From UMGS1370 sp046957575 (GTDB lineage Bacteria; Bacillota; Clostridia; Lachnospirales; Lachnospiraceae): 64,000 nucleotides of DNA. The stretch lies in the NCBI GenBank assembly GCA_046957575.1, contig JBKUOG010000015.1:15992-79991 (forward strand). Reading direction: 5' to 3'. Shown here piece by piece: positions 25,110 to 33,896 of the stretch. Position 1 is the stretch's first letter. Every line of letters starts with the position of its first letter. The notes under the pieces are model-generated. The model worked only from the letters and a program-made list of their open reading frames with translations. It searched no databases and was not told the DNA's origin. Made by a program: the position numbers and the translations under genes.

Positions 25110-26561
25110 ATGGCAAATATGAATTTTTTTGATTACATAAAAAATGATGCATTTTTTAAGCCATTAACATTGAAATATAAAAGAATATATTACGACTGCA
25201 TTCAGATTTTAATTGATAAAATGAAAGAATTGCCAGTATTGTATGAATCAGATGCAAAAGACAGCATTACGTTATATTTAAAAAATGCAGGACTCAGTGA
25301 AATAAAGAAACGTTTATCAGAGGATAGAAATCTGATTGAAGAGACAGAGGAAAATGGCCCTGAGCTGAATGCGGCCGGAATGATTGCTTTTTTTCGTGAA
25401 TGCAGTTGGCTGCTGCCTCGCGAGATAGGCAGAAATGGTGAGTATATTGTAAATGTTGCGGTTGACTGCAGAAGACTTATGGATTTTCTGAGAAAAATGA
25501 CAGAAAAGAGCGGAGAGGGAATGATGTCAAACCGCATTTTTTCTATGTACGAAATTATGAAATCTGCATTTGAGGAAGATTCTATGCGCAGAGAGAGACC
25601 TTATAGCAATATTCTTGTACCGTTAATGGATAATGAGACAGAACTGAAAAATGAACTGGCGGATTTGAAAGACAGTATTTCCAGTATCATGAAAGCAATA
25701 ATTGCTTTTCAGGATATCAATAGTTTTGGACAGTTTATCATGAAAGATGAAATGCTGGATCAGTTCTTCAGTGAATACTTTTTTGTGAAAAACAATGGAT
25801 TAATTCCTGCGCAGATTTCATTTATAAGGGCTAAATTAAGGATTCTCAGACAAGAAGAAACCTGTGAAAAGATGATAAAAGAATGTTCGGAAAAGCTGCA
25901 GTTAAATTATGAAGAAGCCAGGGAGCGTGTGGAACAGTATTTTGCAGAACTTCAATATTTTTTAAGTGTTGAATATGAGGCGAATATGGAACTAATTGAC
26001 AGCCGCATTAATAACTACTATAATCTGGCAAATACGAGAATCATGCTGATGGCGAGTAATGGGATAAGGCTGGAAGCGGCAATCAGTGATTTTTTAAACG
26101 CAGTCTCAAAGATGACAGAAAAACAGCAGAATGCTGCAATGGAAAAAACAGCGGATTGCATCCGCATTACCAGTCAGAGATATGTTGGTTACAAATCTTT
26201 TGAAAAAAATAAACGTATAAAAAATGAGGGGGAAAATATCGGACTTATCGCTGCAGATTTATCGGAAGAAGAAAAGAGGGTGCAGACAGAAAGACTGTTT
26301 AACAGTTCTCCCAACCGATATTCTGTTGATAAGGTAAGCTCTTTTCTGGATCTGCAATTAGGCAGCGAAGACCAAATGAATGTGAAAGAAACGCTGGTCC
26401 AGTCAAAGGAAGAAGTATTGATGTATGCAGCAGCAATGCTTTACGCCAACAACGAAGAGTTTCCATATGAAATTCAGCTGAGGGAAGAAACTGTAAAAAC
26501 AGAAATTGCGGATATTACGGATATAACGGTGACTAAGAAACAGAAGGGGCTCGGTCTATGA
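25110..26561 (+). CDS. jetA: Wadjet defence system protein JetA
   Basis: A 483-residue kleisin-like subunit of the Wadjet anti-plasmid condensin. In known systems JetA bridges the JetC ATPase heads and holds the JetB subunits. It is largely helical and charged with few landmarks. I assign it mostly by the conserved A-B-C-D order plus its likeness to the clostridial JetA family (PF18982-type) rather than the DUF3375 JetA of type I. It has no strong ribosome site near the ATG (AAGGAAG lies 15 bases upstream), and an in-frame ATG at 25119 is an alternative. It overlaps jetB by four bases (ATGA). Confidence 0.85.
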   Translation: MANMNFFDYIKNDAFFKPLTLKYKRIYYDCIQILIDKMKELPVLYESDAKDSITLYLKNAGLSEIKKRLSEDRNLIEETEENGPELNAAGMIAFFRECSWLLPREIGRNGEYIVNVAVDCRRLMDFLRKMTEKSGEGMMSNRIFSMYEIMKSAFEEDSMRRERPYSNILVPLMDNETELKNELADLKDSISSIMKAIIAFQDINSFGQFIMKDEMLDQFFSEYFFVKNNGLIPAQISFIRAKLRILRQEETCEKMIKECSEKLQLNYEEARERVEQYFAELQYFLSVEYEANMELIDSRINNYYNLANTRIMLMASNGIRLEAAISDFLNAVSKMTEKQQNAAMEKTADCIRITSQRYVGYKSFEKNKRIKNEGENIGLIAADLSEEEKRVQTERLFNSSPNRYSVDKVSSFLDLQLGSEDQMNVKETLVQSKEEVLMYAAAMLYANNEEFPYEIQLREETVKTEIADITDITVTKKQKGLGL

Positions 26562-27196
26562 ATGATTTCGGCTTTATGAAAACAATGAAGGAAGAGGATG
26601 CATATTTATTTAAGCGGTGTATTCGTAAAATGCTTGACTCAACATTTATAGTGGCTGATAAAGATGAAAAATTGTATGATTTTATATCGTCAGAGTCAAA
26701 TCAATACGATGTTAATACATATCTGGCAGCCATTGGATATAAAGTGGTTGTGGAAGAAAAAATGAAAGTAGCCATGCTGCAGCAATCGGATGAAGATGCT
26801 GAGACAGTGGGACTAAAGAAAATAAATTTATATCGGTTTGATGCAAAACAGGTAAAATTATTAATGGTACTTTGGCTTTTATTTTTGGAACGCATGGGGT
26901 ATGTAGATCCGGTGCATATAACGGTCGGCGACATCATTGACAAATGTAAAATTTATCAGATTAATCTGAAACCGGCGGATTTTAAGGAATCCTATCGTAT
27001 ATTTAAAAAGTTCAGCCTGATCGATTATAGCGACGATATAACAGCAGAGGACGGAAAAGTCCGACTGTATCCATCTCTGCAGTTTTGTATGGATATCGGA
27101 CAGCTGAAACAGGTTATGGCGGAATATACTGCAGATGGGGATAAGATAGAGGCAGAGCAGGATGAATTTCTGGAGAGTGAGGATACAGATGAATAA
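26558..27196 (+). CDS. jetB: Wadjet defence system protein JetB (DUF4194)
   Basis: A 212-residue winged-helix KITE-type subunit, the MukE equivalent of the Wadjet complex. DUF4194-like features include the segment QVKLLMVLWLLFLERMGYVDPVHITVGDI around residues 95-125 and the winged-helix part KEFSYRIFKKFSLIDYSDD-like (read FKESYRIFKKFSLIDYS) near 150. The C-terminus is acidic. Overlaps with jetA (4 bases) and jetC (8 bases) indicate translational coupling and fixed stoichiometry. Confidence 0.88.
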   Translation: MNDFGFMKTMKEEDAYLFKRCIRKMLDSTFIVADKDEKLYDFISSESNQYDVNTYLAAIGYKVVVEEKMKVAMLQQSDEDAETVGLKKINLYRFDAKQVKLLMVLWLLFLERMGYVDPVHITVGDIIDKCKIYQINLKPADFKESYRIFKKFSLIDYSDDITAEDGKVRLYPSLQFCMDIGQLKQVMAEYTADGDKIEAEQDEFLESEDTDE

Positions 27197-30100
27197 AACG
27201 ATTTTGCGGAATATACATTTGGTGAACTGGTATGGATTCAGCAATCGGACAATCCCTGTTTCAGAAAATCTGACATTGATTTCCGGTGAGAATGAATGTG
27301 GAAAATCAACTATATTAGACGCCATTAAGTATGCGTATACAGGCGATACTCAATTTAACAAAGCTACAAGCGGATACAATACAGGCGTAGGAAAAAGAAA
27401 TTTAGTCTCGTATACAAGATGCCTGGTGGATGCCAGTGCAGGAATATATGCCAGACCTGCTGAGAAAATATCGGTGGTGTACACCCACATTGCCCTGGAA
27501 TATTTTGATCAGATAAACGAACATCCATTTGTGTTAGGTGTAGTAATCGAAACGGCTGTTACCGATATCCGGGGCACGCATTGGTATGCCATGGATGGAA
27601 AAACAATTGCAGATATTTCATTTGTGTATGAGGAAGATTCTATTATAAAACCCTATGATGCTTCGGGTTTTCAGAAAAAATACGGGATACAGATGAAAAC
27701 CAAAAAAGAGGGCATTACACTGTTTATGCAGATGATAGGACTGAAGCTGCCCTATCAGGAAGTGCCGAAATATCAGAGAAAACTTAGAAATATCATGGCT
27801 TATAATCCTGCTGCAAAAATCCAGGAATTTATAAAGGAATCTGTTTTAGAAGAACATGATGTCAATTTTGACAAATTAAAAGAAGCCAAAAAGAATATTG
27901 AGCAGATAAATGGCAGTCTGGAACAAATCAATCAGGAATTGCAGGATTTGGATTCCATACTGGCAGATTATGACGAACATGATAAGAAGGCTCTGCAGAT
28001 AAAGGTAGATGATATAAAAATTATTTACAAAGACCTGGTGCAGTGTCAGAGGGAAATTCGAGAAACAGAGGAATTTATAGAGAAGAACCGGATTACATGT
28101 GAAATTTTAGAAGAAAAAATTGAAAAGCAGGACCGGGAAATTGATGATATTGACAAAACGTATTCAGAAACCAGAAGAGCGCTTCTCGATCTGGATGTAT
28201 CAAAGGCAATCGAAGCATCCAGGCAATTGATGGATACGTATGAAAAGCAGTTGGCGAAACTGGTGGAAGAAAAAGAAAAACTGGAAACTTTTCAGCAGAA
28301 GATGCAGGAGATGGCAGCACAATTATCAAAGATGGGAGTAACGGTACAAAATGCGCAGATACTGGAACGATTGACTTCCAAAAGTCTTGAGGCGGCTGAA
28401 AAGCAGAAATTTATTGATTTGCTAAGGGAAGAGATCCAGGAATGCCGCGATCGATTAATTGAGAAAAATATCTTGCTGAAAAGAGACCTGGAAAGCATGC
28501 AGAATGAATGCATAGAACAAACTTCGATCATTGACAGCTGCAACAAAAACAGGATGGATGACTCTAATGTCCGGGAGCAGGCAGAACTTATCAAAGAAAT
28601 TAACCGCGAATTAAAAAAGCATGGTATTAACGAAGAAGCACATATGGCTTATGAATATGTAATAGAACTGAAGGATGAGAACTGGAGAAATGCAATAGAA
28701 GCGTTTTTGGGGGGACACCGTTATGCAGTGATAGTGTCAAGAGAAGCGTTCGATGTTGCCAATGCTGTGCTGGACAAGTCAAAGTACCGGTATGTGGAAC
28801 TGGTAAATACAAAACGGCTAATGGCAAAGAAGATGGATTGTGAGGAAGATTCAGTTTTCCATTATCTTACTATACAGAATGAGACTGCAGCAAATTATTT
28901 TAAATTTTGGTTAGGAAGAATTCATGCAGTCAGTATGGAACAGGTGCCGGATTATGATAATGCCATGTCAATGGAGGGAAAATTGAGCCGCAACATGGCG
29001 GTAACCTATATTAATACAAAGAAAATCAGAAACTATTGTCTGGGAAGTCAGGCCATAGAACTGAACAAGAGAGCAGCAGAAAGAAAACTGCGCGATTTGG
29101 AAAAAAGGGAAAAAGAAATTCTTTTAGAACAGGGAAGGTTACAGGACAAGTCAAGAAATCTGCAGACTGCTTTAACATGTTTTAAAGAGTTTCACTTAAA
29201 TGCTCATAAAGAGTGGGCAGACGTATCCGTTGATTTAAGCAGGGAAAAAGGCCATTATAAGGAACTTTTGGAAGCACAGAAGAATAATGCAGAGTTTATG
29301 GCATTAAACGAAAGAGTAATGGTACTGAAACAAAAATTAGACGATAAGAGGAAGGAATGTGCCGAAAACCTCAAACAAAAGACAATCTTAGAGACAGAGG
29401 TATCAGAAAAAAAGAAATCAGTAAAAGGCCTTAAGGCAAAAGAAGCGGCAAAACAGGCAGAACTGGACGAAAAACGAATTACAGGTAATTCTGCTGTGGA
29501 AAAGGCAATAGAAGAATATGACAGGTATTTGTCAGGAGAAAACCAGAGTGGCGGTCTGATGGCTCATGCAACAAAAGAAAGAGTAAACCGAAGAGTGCGC
29601 GAACTGGAAGGAAATATCAACGGCAAGCAGCAGACCTATAATAATCGCAAACAGGAAGTAGATAAATTGCCGGTTGGCCTGGGGTATGAAGCTGCCTATC
29701 AGAAAAGAAGAGGGAAAATCTGGATTGATGATTTGCAGGGCATACAGCAGAAATTAAAAGAGCAGACTCTCACCTATGAGCGAATATTTAAAAGAGAGTT
29801 TGTTCTCAATATCTATCATGCGGCTAAAGATGCAAAAGATGATATTTCAGATATCAATAAAGAACTGCGGAAACTTCAGTTTTCTACAAAGTATCAGTTT
29901 GATGTCAGAATGCTTAATGACAATTCGGATTATGCAAAAATTCTGCGGTATGCAGAATATTTGCAGGAAACAAATAATATGTCAGATGGGCAAATGACAT
30001 TGACAAGTCTTATGGGTTACGAAAATGATGAGGTTGAAACGAGAGAGAGGGAAATCCGGGATATTATCAATAAGGTAATTGATCACAGCGACATTGCAGA

Positions 30101-30512
30101 AATAAAGAAATTTGCAGACTATCGGAATTATATGAGTTATGAAATTATTATCAATAATGATGAGGTAAAAGACGGTAAGCTGTCGAAGCAGGTGGGATAT
30201 AACTCCGGAGCAGGAACGCAGATCCCATACACCCTGATCCTTTCAGCAGCATTATCTATGCTGTACAATGTCAGAGTCAATTCAGTACGGTTGATTTTTA
30301 TAGATGAACCCTTTGAAAAGATGAGCGACCATAATATAAAACGGATGCTGGATTTCTTTAAAAATCAAAATTTTCAGGTGATATTCTGTGCACCGCCCAA
30401 TAAGCTGGAATCAATTGGCAGCGAATGCGGAGTCATCATTCCTGTTCTTAAGATTAGCAATGACAATATGCAGATAGGAGAGATTCGGTTCCATGAGCAA
30501 TCAGGATTATAA
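27189..30512 (+). CDS. jetC: Wadjet defence system SMC-like ATPase JetC
   Basis: A 1107-residue SMC/MukB-like motor. Walker A is GENECGKST at residues 33-41. Long coiled coils follow (about 240-450 and 640-850, rich in Glu/Lys/Leu heptads). A hinge-like globular part lies near 490-620 (WRNAIEAFLGGHRYAVIVS), and a signature-like SGAGTQIPY near 1006 and Walker B LIFIDEP with Asp-Glu at 1039-1040 close the head. The ATG at 27189 is preferred over an earlier in-frame start deeper inside jetB. JetC dimers extrude plasmid DNA loops before cleavage by JetD. It overlaps jetD by 20 bases. Confidence 0.92.
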   Translation: MNKTILRNIHLVNWYGFSNRTIPVSENLTLISGENECGKSTILDAIKYAYTGDTQFNKATSGYNTGVGKRNLVSYTRCLVDASAGIYARPAEKISVVYTHIALEYFDQINEHPFVLGVVIETAVTDIRGTHWYAMDGKTIADISFVYEEDSIIKPYDASGFQKKYGIQMKTKKEGITLFMQMIGLKLPYQEVPKYQRKLRNIMAYNPAAKIQEFIKESVLEEHDVNFDKLKEAKKNIEQINGSLEQINQELQDLDSILADYDEHDKKALQIKVDDIKIIYKDLVQCQREIRETEEFIEKNRITCEILEEKIEKQDREIDDIDKTYSETRRALLDLDVSKAIEASRQLMDTYEKQLAKLVEEKEKLETFQQKMQEMAAQLSKMGVTVQNAQILERLTSKSLEAAEKQKFIDLLREEIQECRDRLIEKNILLKRDLESMQNECIEQTSIIDSCNKNRMDDSNVREQAELIKEINRELKKHGINEEAHMAYEYVIELKDENWRNAIEAFLGGHRYAVIVSREAFDVANAVLDKSKYRYVELVNTKRLMAKKMDCEEDSVFHYLTIQNETAANYFKFWLGRIHAVSMEQVPDYDNAMSMEGKLSRNMAVTYINTKKIRNYCLGSQAIELNKRAAERKLRDLEKREKEILLEQGRLQDKSRNLQTALTCFKEFHLNAHKEWADVSVDLSREKGHYKELLEAQKNNAEFMALNERVMVLKQKLDDKRKECAENLKQKTILETEVSEKKKSVKGLKAKEAAKQAELDEKRITGNSAVEKAIEEYDRYLSGENQSGGLMAHATKERVNRRVRELEGNINGKQQTYNNRKQEVDKLPVGLGYEAAYQKRRGKIWIDDLQGIQQKLKEQTLTYERIFKREFVLNIYHAAKDAKDDISDINKELRKLQFSTKYQFDVRMLNDNSDYAKILRYAEYLQETNNMSDGQMTLTSLMGYENDEVETREREIRDIINKVIDHSDIAEIKKFADYRNYMSYEIIINNDEVKDGKLSKQVGYNSGAGTQIPYTLILSAALSMLYNVRVNSVRLIFIDEPFEKMSDHNIKRMLDFFKNQNFQVIFCAPPNKLESIGSECGVIIPVLKISNDNMQIGEIRFHEQSGL

Positions 30513-31734
30513 AAAGACAATCCTCGACGGGCTGCTAAAAAAATATAATAATCGATATGCAAAAAATATTACTACCAATAGAAGGATTCTGTTAAAACCA
30601 ACTGAAATATACAAAGAGTATTCCAGAAACAATGCAGATATATCAAAAAAGCAGGAGATTTATGAAGCGGTATCGGTGTTGGCCGGTATGGGTTTTGTCA
30701 CTGCTGATTATTTAAAATTCAGCAGTGACATAGAAAAGATATATCTTTCTGAAGAAAAATTAAATGCTGTCTATGAATATTTAAAAGACGAATATGGGGT
30801 CATCCCTCAAAGTACAATTGCAAAACGTGTATATGAAATCATAGAAAGGTATATCAGAACAGGGGAAATTGCGCAGAAATACTGTGAAAGCATTTTTGCC
30901 CGGATGGAAGATCCGAGATGCCCGCTTGTTCCTGAAAGAATTGAAGAAAATCTGAAAATGTTTTGTTTTTTGGAGAAAAACAAAGAAAATTTATATGTGC
31001 GTGAAGTTTCTATGCTGGTGTATGGAGACTCAAAATGGTTTGAAAACAATAACTATGAAGAGGTATGCACCTTTATAAGAAATGCGACAGGACGAATCAG
31101 ACAAGAAGGGGAACGAAACGATGCTGTGCTAAGCTGTTTTTATGTTGCCCCTGCAGAACAGGAAATTTTTATAAAAGGCAATTGGAACATAGAGTGGGAA
31201 CAGTACGCCTTAGATGTGTCAAACTTTCAGGGCGGAATCGCTATAGCAGCCAGTGACGTCCACGTCCAAAGCATAAAACATATCAGTGTCAATGCCGAAG
31301 GCATCATGACCATTGAAAATAAAACATCGTTTCAGAGATTAAGAGGAGAGAAATTTACCACCATGTATCTGGGAGGTTTTGCCAATAGACATCAGATAGA
31401 ATTTCTCAAAAAAGTTATCTCGGACAACCCAGATATCAGATATTGCCATTTTGGAGATATTGATGTGGGCGGATTTCTGATTCATAAGCATTTATGCCGC
31501 GAGACAGCGACCCACTTTGAACTGTACAGAATGGGAATCGAGCAGTTATGTGACAGGCGCTTTAGCCATTGTTTAAAAGTATTGACAGAAAATGATAGAA
31601 ACCGGCTCCAGTCGTTAATGGAAGATGGTTTGTATGGGGAAGTCCTGAAATATATGGAAGAACATGATGTAAAGCTGGAACAGGAAATTGTGAGTTATTA
31701 TGCAAATAGAGATTTAAAACCGCAAGATATATGA
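30493..31734 (+). CDS. jetD: Wadjet defence system nuclease JetD (Toprim, DUF3322/DUF2220-like)
   Basis: A 413-residue DNA-cleaving subunit. The C-terminal Toprim fold shows its metal ligands: Glu at 275 in TIENKTSFQRL and the Asp-x-Asp pair at 322 and 324 in HFGDIDVGGF. This fold is shared with topoisomerase VI. The N-terminal 200 residues include winged-helix-like segments. JetD cuts circular plasmids after JetABC loop extrusion. All catalytic residues are present, so the four-gene system looks functional. The gene ends the operon, and a strong terminator follows 30 bases later. Confidence 0.92.
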   Translation: MSNQDYKKTILDGLLKKYNNRYAKNITTNRRILLKPTEIYKEYSRNNADISKKQEIYEAVSVLAGMGFVTADYLKFSSDIEKIYLSEEKLNAVYEYLKDEYGVIPQSTIAKRVYEIIERYIRTGEIAQKYCESIFARMEDPRCPLVPERIEENLKMFCFLEKNKENLYVREVSMLVYGDSKWFENNNYEEVCTFIRNATGRIRQEGERNDAVLSCFYVAPAEQEIFIKGNWNIEWEQYALDVSNFQGGIAIAASDVHVQSIKHISVNAEGIMTIENKTSFQRLRGEKFTTMYLGGFANRHQIEFLKKVISDNPDIRYCHFGDIDVGGFLIHKHLCRETATHFELYRMGIEQLCDRRFSHCLKVLTENDRNRLQSLMEDGLYGEVLKYMEEHDVKLEQEIVSYYANRDLKPQDI

Positions 31735-31764
31735 AAAAAAGCCCATTAAAAATGTAATGGCGGC

Positions 31765-31817
31765 AAAGATGGCGCAGAAAGTTTCTTAAATAAAAAAACT
31801 TTCTGCGCTATCTTTTT
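31765..31817 (+). terminator. Terminator of the Wadjet operon
   Basis: AAAGATGGCGCAGAAAGTTT pairs with AAACTTTCTGCGCTATCTTT (one G-T) over an 11-base loop, followed by a T run. It separates the defence operon from kdp. Confidence 0.92.
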
Positions 31818-31854
31818 TGCGGACAAAACTTGAATTGACAGAATCAAAAAAATT

Positions 31855-31919
31855 CTTAATACAATCTTAATTCAAAAACCTGCCTGTTAATCCTATTTTA
31901 ATTGGGAGCGTGATAGAAT
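31855..31919 (+). promoter_or_regulatory. kdp promoter with 11-base phased operator repeats
   Basis: NTTAAT hexamers start at 31855, 31866, 31886 and 31897. Each pair is spaced exactly 11 bases, the pattern bound by OmpR/PhoB-family regulators such as KdpE. A -10-like TAGAAT is at 31914-31919, and the last repeat covers the -35 position, where no TTGACA is seen. This fits an activator-dependent promoter. The regulator gene is not in the window. Confidence 0.6.
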
Positions 31920-31943
31920 CCCTAAGCAAAGGAGGAAGAAGTT

Positions 31944-32045
31944 ATGATGGATTTGATTATGATTGCAATACTACTTGGAAGTTTTGGCCTGGTAAAACTG
32001 TTTGTGGATTTTTGTGAAAAACAGATTGGGTCAAACGAAAAATAA
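31944..32045 (+). CDS. Small membrane protein heading the kdp operon
   Basis: A 33-residue peptide (MMDLIMIAILLGSFGLVKLF then VDFCEKQIGSNEK): one hydrophobic helix and a short charged tail. GGAGGA lies seven bases before the ATG, and kdpF starts 23 bases later. The strong ribosome site and operon position support translation. Similar mini-proteins precede kdp in other Firmicutes as far as I recall. The role is unknown; help with assembly or stability of the pump is a guess. Confidence 0.65.
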   Translation: MMDLIMIAILLGSFGLVKLFVDFCEKQIGSNEK

Positions 32046-32068
32046 CAGAAATTCAGGAGGAATGAGAT

Positions 32069-32146
32069 ATGGTGGTATTAGGTCTGATTATAGCAGCGCT
32101 GGGAATTTATCTGTTGTATGCACTGATAAATCCAGAAAAATTGTAG
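32069..32146 (+). CDS. kdpF: K+-transporting ATPase subunit KdpF
   Basis: A 25-residue single-helix peptide ending in the KdpF hallmark YLLYALINPEKL. AGGAGG precedes the ATG. In E. coli KdpF stabilises the KdpABC complex at the KdpA interface. It lies 25 bases before kdpA. Confidence 0.9.
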   Translation: MVVLGLIIAALGIYLLYALINPEKL

Positions 32147-32171
32147 GTAAAATGTTACAGGAGGAAATGTG

Positions 32172-33866
32172 ATGTTACAGATTGTTCTTACGCTGGCAAT
32201 TTTTGTGATACTGGTCATTCCGATGGGAACCTATATGTATCACATTGCCACAAATCAAAAAACTTTTGCAGATGCAGTATTCAACCCAGTTGATCAGTTC
32301 ATTTATAGAATCTGTGGGATTAAAGAGGAAGATATGGGATGGAAAAAATATACCCTGTCTTTACTAATGGCAAATGCAGTCATGGTTTTTACCGGATACC
32401 TGATTTTGAGAATGCAGGGGCTGCTTTTTTTAAATCCCAATGAGATTGGCGCAATGGAAGCTGACCTGAGTTTTAATACAATTATCAGCTTTATGACGAA
32501 TACCAACTTACAGCATTATTCCGGTGAAAGCGGACTTTCCTATGCCGGACAGATGTGCGTAATCATTTTTATGATGTTTACCTCAGCGGCCAGCGGGTAT
32601 GCAGCATGCATGGCATTCTGCCGCGGGCTTTCCGGGCGGAAACTGGGAAATTTCTACAGGGATATGGTTCGGATTACCACCCGGATTTTGCTGCCAGCAG
32701 CATTTTTGGTAGGGTTGTTTTTAGTCAGCCAGGGTACTCCCCAGACTCTGATGGGCAACTTTACAGTTGAAACCATTGAGGGAACCTATCAGGATATTGC
32801 AGTAGGCCCTGTTGCGGCTTTGGAATCCATTAAGCATCTGGGAACCAATGGAGGCGGATTTTTTGGAGCAAACTCATCCACCCCATTTGAAAATCCTACG
32901 ATTCTTTCCAATATCGCAGAACTGATTTCCATGATGATTCTGCCTGGAGCGTGTGTGGTAACATTTGGGCGGATGCTCTGCGATAGTAAGAAAGAGCAGA
33001 AGACAGTGATTGGAAAACAGGGCGCCGTTATTTTCGGAGCAATGGCAATTCTTTTTCTCATTGGACTTGTAATCTGTGTTCACGCGGAAAGAGCCGGCAA
33101 TCCGGTTATAGAATCCATGGGAATTTCCCAGGATATGGGAAATGTGGAAGGAAAAGAAGTACGGTTTGGAACGGACCAATCTGCTTTGTTTACAACCGTT
33201 ACCACATCGTTTACGACCGGTACAGTCAACAATATGCACGACTCGCTGACCCCTCTTGGCGGTATGGTTCCTATGCTTCATATGATGTTAAACTGCGTAT
33301 TTGGCGGAAAAGGCGTGGGATTAATGAACATGGTAATGTATGTAATTCTGGCAGTTTTTATCTGCGGACTGATGGTAGGAAGAACACCGGAATACTTAAA
33401 CAAGAAGATAGAGGGAAAGGAAATGAAGCTGGTGGCAATTGTGATTTTGATTCATCCGCTTCTGATTCTGGGATTTTCTGCACTGGCTATTACAGCCCAG
33501 GCAGGACTTTCGGGTATTACCAATCCGGGATACCATGGACTGTCCCAGGTCCTTTACGAATATGCGTCTTCAGCTGCCAACAATGGTTCTGGTTTTGAAG
33601 GTCTGGCAGACAACAGTCTGTTCTGGAATGTTACAACAGGTCTGGCCATGTTTTTTGGGCGCTATATTGCCATTGCCGCGCAGCTGGCAATCGCAGGATC
33701 CATGCTGATGAAACGGAAGGTTAATGAGTCTATCGGTACACTTCGGACAGATAATCTCACCTTTACTATTATATTGGTATTTATTGTGTATATATTTGCA
33801 GCCTTAACATTCTTCCCAGCATTGGCCCTTGGACCAGTAGCAGAACATTTGTCTCTGTGGCTGTAA
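32172..33866 (+). CDS. kdpA: K+-transporting ATPase subunit KdpA (K+ channel-like subunit)
   Basis: A 564-residue membrane protein that selects and conducts K+ in the high-affinity KdpFABC pump. Ten or so membrane helices and the selectivity-loop motifs are visible: TNTNLQHYSGE-like (NTNLQHYSGESGLSY), HLGTNGGGFFGANSSTPFENP, FTTGTVNNMHDSLTPLGG and AANNGSGFEGL. The ATG at 32172, seven bases after AGGAGG, is better than the GTG three bases earlier. Confidence 0.97.
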   Translation: MLQIVLTLAIFVILVIPMGTYMYHIATNQKTFADAVFNPVDQFIYRICGIKEEDMGWKKYTLSLLMANAVMVFTGYLILRMQGLLFLNPNEIGAMEADLSFNTIISFMTNTNLQHYSGESGLSYAGQMCVIIFMMFTSAASGYAACMAFCRGLSGRKLGNFYRDMVRITTRILLPAAFLVGLFLVSQGTPQTLMGNFTVETIEGTYQDIAVGPVAALESIKHLGTNGGGFFGANSSTPFENPTILSNIAELISMMILPGACVVTFGRMLCDSKKEQKTVIGKQGAVIFGAMAILFLIGLVICVHAERAGNPVIESMGISQDMGNVEGKEVRFGTDQSALFTTVTTSFTTGTVNNMHDSLTPLGGMVPMLHMMLNCVFGGKGVGLMNMVMYVILAVFICGLMVGRTPEYLNKKIEGKEMKLVAIVILIHPLLILGFSALAITAQAGLSGITNPGYHGLSQVLYEYASSAANNGSGFEGLADNSLFWNVTTGLAMFFGRYIAIAAQLAIAGSMLMKRKVNESIGTLRTDNLTFTIILVFIVYIFAALTFFPALALGPVAEHLSLWL

Positions 33867-33896
33867 AAGAACGTGACAGGCGAAAGGAGAATTACA

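Noticed and set aside
31735..31943. Possible c-di-AMP (ydaO) riboswitch before kdp
   Set aside because: After the Jet terminator only about 125 bases remain, with phased TTAAT repeats and no pseudoknot-forming ydaO core motifs.
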